This document shows positions 57,729 to 64,000 of a DNA stretch of 64,000 bases, in pieces (the first letter of the stretch is position 1; each line of letters starts with the position of its first letter). The translations under genes and the position numbers were made by a program. This DNA is from JAGPUQ01 sp049325095 (lineage in GTDB: Bacteria > Pseudomonadota > Gammaproteobacteria > Pseudomonadales > Porticoccaceae), in contig JBMOPO010000053.1 in the NCBI GenBank assembly GCA_049325095.1, positions 62,001 to 126,000 of the forward strand, written 5' to 3'. The notes under the pieces were generated by a model, which was not told where the DNA came from, searched no databases, and saw only the letters and a program-made list of their open reading frames with translations.

Positions 57729-58219
57729 GCGTGCGCTCCCAACACGAAGCGGGCTTGTTCGATGCGCAGCATCTGGTAGGGCGTCATGAACCGCACCGCC
57801 AGACCCACGCAGGCATTGGGAATCTTGATGCGTCCCGGCGAGTTGGAAAGAACCTCGTGAGTCACCACCACATGATTGCCGGCCAGTGCATGAGCGATCA
57901 GGTAGAAGTCGGCGGCCTGTAGAAATGTGTTGATGGCGGCCGGTGTGTATTGCTGCGCGGTGGCCCAGGTGCTGACCTCCGTGAACTGCGCGGCCAGCGC
58001 CGGCGGCGTGCGCCGGAACAGCGCGTGGCCGGAACTCTTGGCCCAGTCCGACAATTCGTCCTGGCCGGCTTCGATTTCATCGGCCACCTTGTCGATGCTG
58101 AACACTGAGCCCGTGTTGCCCTTGTGCACCAGCCAATCCCAGAACGCCGGGCAGAAATCCAAGCCGTAGTGCAGGTTTTTCGCGGCCATGAATACGTTGG
58201 CGTCCAGCAGATAGCTCAC
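57725..58219 (-). CDS. DUF4411 PIN-like protein
   Basis: 164 residues from GTG 58219. LLDANVFMAAKNLHYG (Asp6), the acidic DKVADEIEAGQDELSDW region, ADFYLIAHALAGNHVVVTHE and the C-terminal segment fit the DUF4411 group of PIN-like nucleases. These usually follow an ImmA/IrrE-type HTH-metalloprotease gene, as here, and are thought to work as toxins. It overlaps both neighbours by 4 bases. Confidence 0.85.
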   Translation of the reverse strand: MSYLLDANVFMAAKNLHYGLDFCPAFWDWLVHKGNTGSVFSIDKVADEIEAGQDELSDWAKSSGHALFRRTPPALAAQFTEVSTWATAQQYTPAAINTFLQAADFYLIAHALAGNHVVVTHEVLSNSPGRIKIPNACVGLAVRFMTPYQMLRIEQARFVLGAHA

Positions 58220-59363
58220 GCCATCACTCCCAGCTCGCGCGCCGTTTTATAGAACGTGGCGGTTCTGCGCACGCCCAGCATGCGGAAGGCATCAGGAAAC
58301 GAGGTCAAGCCCTCCAGCGTGCTGGACACGAGGGCGCGGGCAAAACGCTTGCTGGTACGTGCCCCCAGGGAACGGTAGAAGTCGCCGCCAGGGCTATCGC
58401 TTTCCTTGAGTATGCGCAGTCGTTCCTGTTCCTCCCGGTAGTGCTGCCACAGCGCGACCTCGCTGATGTAGCCCGCGTCGAACAGGCGGCGCAGGGCGAC
58501 CAGCGTGCTGACCTTGAACTCCCGCGCCAGCCGCTGGATTTCTTCCGGAATCGGCGCGTTGCGGCGGTGCGTTGCGCGCAGTTCATCCATGGGCATCAGC
58601 AGTTCCGCCGCCACCTGATTGCACCAGCGTTCGGTTTGCTGCTCGGGCACCTGGCCCGCCTGCGCGTCCGATACGCCCGTTGCGCCCAGCCATACATGGG
58701 CCAACTCGTGCGCCAGCGTGAACATCTGCGCGGCCTTGCTGTCGGCGCCGTTCAGGAAGACCAGCGGCGCCAGATCGTCCGCCAGCGCGAAGCCGCGAAA
58801 CTCGGCCACGTCCAGCTTGCGGTGGCTGTTGCTGCCGACCACGGAACTCGCCATCACCATCACCCCGGCGTCTTCGGCCTTGGCGATCAACTGGCGCAGC
58901 GCGTCCGTCCAGGTGGGCATTTGGCGACGCGCTTCGGTGGAGAGATTCAGCGTCTCGCGCAGGCGTTGCGCCACGACCTCGGGCGCTTCCCGCAGGCTGG
59001 CACTGCCGACGAATGGCAATGCCGGCAAGCCGTGCATACGGGCGTGGTCGCGGTACCAGTCCTGCCGCTGCTGGCACAGGTAGAGGGTGTCCAGCAGATT
59101 GCTGCTGGGTTCGGCGAACGCCTCGTCGCGCAGGGTGCGGAAATCCGGCACTGGAAGTGCCAATGCGGGCGGCTCGGGCAGGAAGAAGTAGCCGAAGGGC
59201 GTGTGTGTGAGACGCGCGAAATCTTCCAGTTGTTTGAGCGTGGGTTGGGCGGCACTGCTGAGCCACAAGGGCCATTTGTGAAACCGGACCACCAGATCGT
59301 CGTCGTGCAGGCGCGCGCGCCGCGCCGCCCAGCGCAGCACGGGCACGGAAGCGGCCACGGTCG

Positions 59364-59367
<4 letters not shown>
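58216..59367 (-). CDS. HTH-ImmA/IrrE-family metalloprotease regulator
   Basis: 383 residues. An XRE-like helix-turn-helix occupies about 8-66 (VLRWAARRARL; AQPTLKQLEDFARLTHTPFG). The zinc protease motif HELAH is at 220-224 with the third ligand in QVAAELLMPM (about 255), and a helical C-terminal region follows. Such proteins cleave or act as antitoxin or regulator for a partner; here the partner is the downstream DUF4411 protein (GTGA overlap). GGGAGGAAG precedes the ATG at 59367, which overlaps the short methylase stop. Confidence 0.88.
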
Positions 59368-60032
<665 letters not shown>

Positions 60033-60330
60033 AGGCCGATGCACGTCTGGCGATGCTTCCTTGTGATGACTGCGGGCCGAAGGAACCGCAGTTGCGCGGC
60101 CCCCGAGAGGCAATTTCCATGCGCGGAGCGTAGCGGAATTCTCCGCGGGGCGTAAGCTGCTATCCGGGCCGGCTGGCGCGAACGACCGCCCGCGGATCCG
60201 CCTGCCGGGCGCTGTTCGCTCGACCGTTCCCGGCCCTGACCGGCCCCCACTGGACGCTTCTTCTACCCTGGGGTAACTTCCGTCCCTCGCCCTGCCGCGC
60301 GGTGCGGGGGCCAGCACCGGAGAAGCCGCC
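60033..60330. other. Divergent intergenic region at the outer edge of the defence island
   Basis: No supported gene. It should hold the promoters of the restriction operon (minus) and the esterase gene (plus); no convincing hexamers were found. It contains the inverted repeat CGCGGAG/CTCCGCG (60122-60128 with 60141-60147, 12-base loop) inside a REP-like stretch (GAGCGTAGCGGAATTCTCC). Confidence 0.5.
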
Positions 60331-61533
60331 ATCAGCACGCTCGCCATCACCCCGTCCCGCTACGATTTCAGCCCCATTCGGGCGGCCATGCAGAAGTATG
60401 TCGATGCCGGTCTGGTCAGCGGCCTGGCGGCGGTGATCCTGAAGGGCACCGAGGTGGTCTGGTCGCAGACCTGGGGCCAGGCGGACCTGGAGCGCAGCAC
60501 GCCGCTGCGCGAGGACGCCATCTTCCGCTACTACTCGGGTACCAAGATCATCACCTCGGCGGCGGCGATGATGCTGCACGACGCGGGCGCCTTCTCGCTC
60601 GACGACCCGGTGGCCAAATACATTCCCCAGTTCGCCGGGCTGCGGGTGCTGAGGCCGGGCGCCACCGAGGTGACGGATACGGAGCCGCTGTCGCGGCCGC
60701 CGACCATCCGCGAGCTGATCAGCCACCAGTCGGGCTTCACCTACGGGCTTTTCCCGGAGACCCTGGTGGACAAGCTCTACACCGAGCAGCGCATCATGGA
60801 CATGCATTCGTCGCTGGAGGAGATGGTCGACAAGCTCGCCGCACTGCCGCTGATCTTCCAGCCGGGCGCGCGCTGGAACTACAGCATCGGCATCGACATC
60901 CTGGGGCGGCTGATCGAGATCTGGAGCGGCAGGACGTTCCGCGATTTCCTGCGCGAGCGGCTGTTCCAGCCGCTGGGCATGGTGGACACCGATTTTCATG
61001 TGCCCGAAGAGAAGCACGAACGCCTGACCACGCTGTACCTGCCGCTCGACCTGCGCGACAACATGAAGCCGGGGCTCAAACCCTGCGCGGATCTGCTGAT
61101 CGGCAGTGTGCGCGAGCCCAAGCGCTTTCATTCCGGCGGCGGCGGGCTGGTGGGCACCATCGGCGATTACACCCGCTTCATCCAGATGATTGTGAATGGC
61201 GGCGAATGGCAGGGCCGGCGCTATCTGACACCCTCGGCGGTGGCGCTGATGCACACCAATCTGCTGCCGTCCGGGGTTGCGGTGAAGCTGCCCACCTGGC
61301 ACATGCCGAATACCGTGTTCGGCGCCGGCTTCGCGATCAAGGAGGCGCCGGCCGAGGGCGAACCGGACAGCGCCATCGGCGAGCACCACTGGGGCGGCAT
61401 GGCCGGCACCCATTCCTGGATCGCGCCGCGCGCCAACCTGGCCGGGCTGATCTTCACCCAGCGCGCCTATGGCTTCTGGCATCCGTTCAGCCACGAGTTC
61501 AAGCGGCTGGCCTATGGGATCGCGGGGGATTGA
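60331..61533 (+). CDS. Serine hydrolase of the beta-lactamase/EstB esterase family
   Basis: 400 residues if started at ATC 60331; 381 from the first ATG at 60388. The SxxK nucleophile motif is SGTK in FRYYSGTKIITSAA, the YxN-like Tyr is in WNYSIGIDILG, and the third motif is HWGGMAGTHSW. This is the class-C beta-lactamase fold used by EstB-type esterases. The N-terminal helix SRYDFSPIRAAMQKYVDAG begins upstream of the ATG, and GGAG lies about 9 bases before ATC 60331. The start codon is therefore unclear. Confidence 0.85.
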   Translation: MSTLAITPSRYDFSPIRAAMQKYVDAGLVSGLAAVILKGTEVVWSQTWGQADLERSTPLREDAIFRYYSGTKIITSAAAMMLHDAGAFSLDDPVAKYIPQFAGLRVLRPGATEVTDTEPLSRPPTIRELISHQSGFTYGLFPETLVDKLYTEQRIMDMHSSLEEMVDKLAALPLIFQPGARWNYSIGIDILGRLIEIWSGRTFRDFLRERLFQPLGMVDTDFHVPEEKHERLTTLYLPLDLRDNMKPGLKPCADLLIGSVREPKRFHSGGGGLVGTIGDYTRFIQMIVNGGEWQGRRYLTPSAVALMHTNLLPSGVAVKLPTWHMPNTVFGAGFAIKEAPAEGEPDSAIGEHHWGGMAGTHSWIAPRANLAGLIFTQRAYGFWHPFSHEFKRLAYGIAGD

Positions 61534-61541
61534 GCCATCAC

Positions 61542-61566
61542 GCCGGATGCGCTGCGCTTATCCGGC
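61542..61566. repeat. REP-like palindromic element
   Basis: GCCGGAT (61542-61548) and ATCCGGC (61560-61566) form a 7-bp stem around GCGCTGCGCTT, followed by CTACG. The sequence closely resembles the enterobacterial-type REP/BIME unit (GCCGGATGCG...TATCCGGCCTAC). It lies 8 bases after the esterase stop and could stabilise or end that mRNA. Confidence 0.75.
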
Positions 61567-61612
61567 CTACGACTACAACGTCTTCTACAACTAGCAACAG
61601 GGGGAAACGATC

Positions 61613-62386
61613 ATGGGACGAGTGGCAGGCAAGGTGGCCATCATCACGGGCGCGGGCAGTTCCGGCATGGGCCGGGTCACCGCGCAGTTGCTGGCCCGCG
61701 AGGGCGCCAGCGTGGTGGTGGGCGACATCAACGAGGCCGGCGCGCAGGAGACCGCGAAGCTGATCCAGGCCGCCGGCGGCCAGGCGGTGGCGATGCGCCA
61801 GGATGTCTCCAGCGAGGAGGACTGGCGGCGGATCGTCGCGCTGGCACTGGACGCGTTCGGTGCCATCGACATCCTCGACAACAACGCCGCCATGTTCATC
61901 GCCAAGCCGCTGATGGAGACCAGCACCGAGGAGTTCCGCCGCCAGAACGCGGTCAACGTCGACGGCGTGTTCTTCGGCATGAAGGCGGTGCTGCCGGCCA
62001 TGGAGCGCGCCGGCGGCGGCTCCATCATCAATATCTCCTCGGGCGCCGGCATCGTCGGCTTCCCGGCCGCCGGCGGCTACAGTTGCAGCAAGGGCGCGGT
62101 GCGGCTGATCACCAAGGCCATGGCGCTGGAGTGCGCCCAGCGCAGGAACAAGGTGCGAGTGAACTCCATCCACCCGGGGCCGATCCTCACCCCCATGCTG
62201 GAACAGGGTATGGCCGATCTGGGCGGCACCCCGCAGGTGCGCACCATGTTCGAGCAGCTCGCGCCCCTGGGCCACCTGGGCGAACCGCTCGACATCGCCC
62301 AGGGCGTGCTCTACCTGGCCAGCGACGAGTCCAAGTACGTCACCGGCGCCGAGCTGGTAATCGACGGCGGCTTCATCGCCCAGTAG
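61613..62386 (+). CDS. Short-chain dehydrogenase/reductase (classical SDR)
   Basis: 257 residues. Cofactor motif IITGAGSSGMGRVTA near the N terminus, VVVGDINEAG (Asp, favouring NAD+), NNAAMF, catalytic Ser in IINISSGAGIVG, and YSCSKGAVRLI with Tyr/Lys. The C-terminal YVTGAELVIDGGF is typical of FabG/glucose-dehydrogenase-like SDRs. Substrate unknown. GGGGG lies about 8 bases before the ATG. Confidence 0.9.
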   Translation: MGRVAGKVAIITGAGSSGMGRVTAQLLAREGASVVVGDINEAGAQETAKLIQAAGGQAVAMRQDVSSEEDWRRIVALALDAFGAIDILDNNAAMFIAKPLMETSTEEFRRQNAVNVDGVFFGMKAVLPAMERAGGGSIINISSGAGIVGFPAAGGYSCSKGAVRLITKAMALECAQRRNKVRVNSIHPGPILTPMLEQGMADLGGTPQVRTMFEQLAPLGHLGEPLDIAQGVLYLASDESKYVTGAELVIDGGFIAQ

Positions 62387-62591
62387 GCGGCGTGACCGGA
62401 ACCCGGGCGCCGGCCGCAGGACGGTACCCGGGCGGTGGCCCGCACCGGCGCCCTGGGCTATGCTCGGGGCCATAAGTCCTTGCGCGGCGTGCCGAAAGGC
62501 GCCACTGCGACAATCCGCCCGCATCGCCCGCACGCCCCAGCGCAGCGCCCGCCGGATTTTTCATCGAGATGCACCGCATCGGGAGCCTTCC

Positions 62592-64000
62592 ATGAGTTAC
62601 GACCTCGTCATCAAAAATGGCACCGTGATCGACGGTTCCGGCCTGCCCCGCTATCGCGCCGACGTCGGCGTGATCGGGGGCAAAATCGCCCACATCGGGC
62701 GCATCCGCGAAGCGGCCCGGGAGACCCTCGACGCCGAGGGCCAGGTGGTCACCCCGGGCTTCATCGACGGCCACACCCACATGGACGCCCAGATCAACTG
62801 GGATCCGCTGGGCACCTGCTCGGTCTGGCACGGCATCACCACCGTGGTGATGGGCAACTGCGGCTTCACGCTCGCGCCCTGCGCCGCCCGGGACAAGGCC
62901 CTGGTGGTGCGCAACCTGGAGCGCGCCGAGGACATCGCCGGCGAGGCCATGGAGGCCGGCATCGACTGGACCTGGGAGACCTTCGCCGAGTATCTCGACA
63001 CCCTCGAGCGCCTGCCTAAGGGCATCAACTACAGCGGCTACGTCGGCCACTCGGCGCTGCGCACCTACGCCATGGGCGAGCGCGCCTTCAGCGAGGCGCC
63101 GACCGCCGACGAAATGCGCGCCATGAAGCAGGAGCTGGAATCCGCCATGCGCGCCGGCGCGATCGGCTTTTCCACCTCCCGCACCCGCAACCACCAGACC
63201 CCGGATGGACAACCCGTAGCCAGCCGGGTCGCCACCTGGGACGAGGTGCGCGAGCTGGTGGGCGTGCTCGGCGAGCTGGATGCCGGCATCGTCGAGATCG
63301 CCAACGAGGAGGTCGGCCGCGACCCCGAAGCCCAGCGCGCCTACCAAGTCCGGCTGCGCGATCTGGCCGTGGAATCCGGCCGGCCGCTCACCTTCGGCAT
63401 GTTCAGCAGCCGCCGCGCGCCGGACATCTGGCCCGGCTACTTCGACCTGCTCGACGAGACCGCGGCCCTGGGCGGGCGCATGTTCATCCAGGCCCACAGC
63501 CGTGCGCTGAACGTGCTGATGTCCTTCGAAACCCGGCTGCCGTTCGACAGGTTCCCGGTGTGGAAGGAGTTCCGCAGGAAGTCCCTGGCCGAGCAGGAGG
63601 CCGGCCTGCGCGATCCGCTGCTGCGCGCCCAACTGATCGAGGCGGCCGCCGGCAACCAGATGGAACAGCAGGGCGTGGGCGCCGAGATGCGCCGCCCCGA
63701 CTACGACTGGCTGTTCGTGATGGACACCATCGCCGGCCCGCACCGCTCGGTGGCCGAGATCGCCCGCGAGCGCGGCGTGACCCCGGTCGAGGCGATGATC
63801 GACCTGGCCCTGGAACACGACCTGCGGCTGTTCTTCCGCCAGCCGCTGTTCAACGAGATCGACGAGCACGTGCTGGCCATGATGCGCCATCCGCGCTCGG
63901 TGGTGACCTTCTCCGACTCCGGCGCCCACGTCTCCCAGATCATGGATTCCTCCCTGCAGACCCATCTGCTCAGCCACTGGGTGCGCGAGCGGCAGGCGTT
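62592..64000 (+). CDS. D-aminoacylase / N-acyl-D-amino-acid deacylase (3' end beyond window)
   Basis: The 469 visible residues start MSYDLVIKNGTVIDGSGLPR. Amidohydrolase metal motif PGFIDGHTHMDAQ (about 56-68), VMGNCGFTLAPC with the metal-bridging Cys, and FIQAHSRALN. The late FSDSGAHVSQ carries the catalytic Asp. The family releases D-amino acids from N-acyl forms, or acts on related amides. It follows the SDR by 205 bases. The open reading frame continues past base 64000. Confidence 0.88.
   Translation, partial: MSYDLVIKNGTVIDGSGLPRYRADVGVIGGKIAHIGRIREAARETLDAEGQVVTPGFIDGHTHMDAQINWDPLGTCSVWHGITTVVMGNCGFTLAPCAARDKALVVRNLERAEDIAGEAMEAGIDWTWETFAEYLDTLERLPKGINYSGYVGHSALRTYAMGERAFSEAPTADEMRAMKQELESAMRAGAIGFSTSRTRNHQTPDGQPVASRVATWDEVRELVGVLGELDAGIVEIANEEVGRDPEAQRAYQVRLRDLAVESGRPLTFGMFSSRRAPDIWPGYFDLLDETAALGGRMFIQAHSRALNVLMSFETRLPFDRFPVWKEFRRKSLAEQEAGLRDPLLRAQLIEAAAGNQMEQQGVGAEMRRPDYDWLFVMDTIAGPHRSVAEIARERGVTPVEAMIDLALEHDLRLFFRQPLFNEIDEHVLAMMRHPRSVVTFSDSGAHVSQIMDSSLQTHLLSHWVRERQA

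Overview
The window is a contiguous piece of a high-GC gammaproteobacterial chromosome. This rests on gene order: rpoE-rseA-rseB-degP-lepA-lepB-DUF4845-rnc-era-recO-acpS, then cysM-relA-mazG, and rpsP-rimM-trmD-rplS-xerD-dsbC-hom-thrC-recJ. Several accessory genes (a stand-alone thiolase-like gene with a DUF35 partner, a multifunctional-enzyme-type SDR, a phytanoyl-CoA dioxygenase, a D-aminoacylase) suggest a metabolically versatile environmental lineage near the Chromatiales or similar orders. That placement is a guess.

Layout. 1-16.9 kb is mostly minus strand: partial tsaB, a histone-H1-like gene with its own promoter and terminator, hemH, adk, mazG, relA, cysM, acpS, recO, era, rnc, DUF4845, lepB, lepA, degP and the sigma-E module. 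17-27.6 kb is mixed: nadB, sdhE/ygfX, ygfZ, a PGPGW-like membrane protein, gloA, argG, a RegB/RegA-like redox two-component pair, a leuB-like dehydrogenase coupled to an Fe(II)/2-oxoglutarate dioxygenase, and a secreted protein with an EF-hand loop. 28-36.3 kb (minus) is recJ, thrC, hom, dsbC, xerD, rplS, trmD, rimM, rpsP. 36.5-48.8 kb is a metabolic assortment, including a PhoX-type phosphatase with a PHO-box-like sequence upstream and an atypical pyruvate kinase homologue.

48.9-52.8 kb is a urease operon (ureD-ureA-ureB-ureC). A Phd/VapC-type toxin-antitoxin pair sits between ureA and ureB, and ureE, ureF and ureG do not follow ureC. Instead there is a gene-poor junction with a perfect 34-bp palindrome and the 5' end of an IS3-family element. 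Next comes an opposite-strand five-gene operon (53.6-60.0 kb): a short methylase-like protein without NPPY, an HTH-ImmA/IrrE metalloprotease, a DUF4411/PIN-like protein, an Eco57I-like N6-adenine methylase, and a GIY-YIG-DExH helicase. Start and stop codons overlap at every junction. This looks like a restriction-type defence system with a built-in regulatory or toxic pair and is the most interesting object in the window.

After the island come a beta-lactamase-fold esterase, a REP-like palindrome, an SDR and a D-aminoacylase that runs off the end. I saw no rRNA, tRNA, CRISPR array or prophage.
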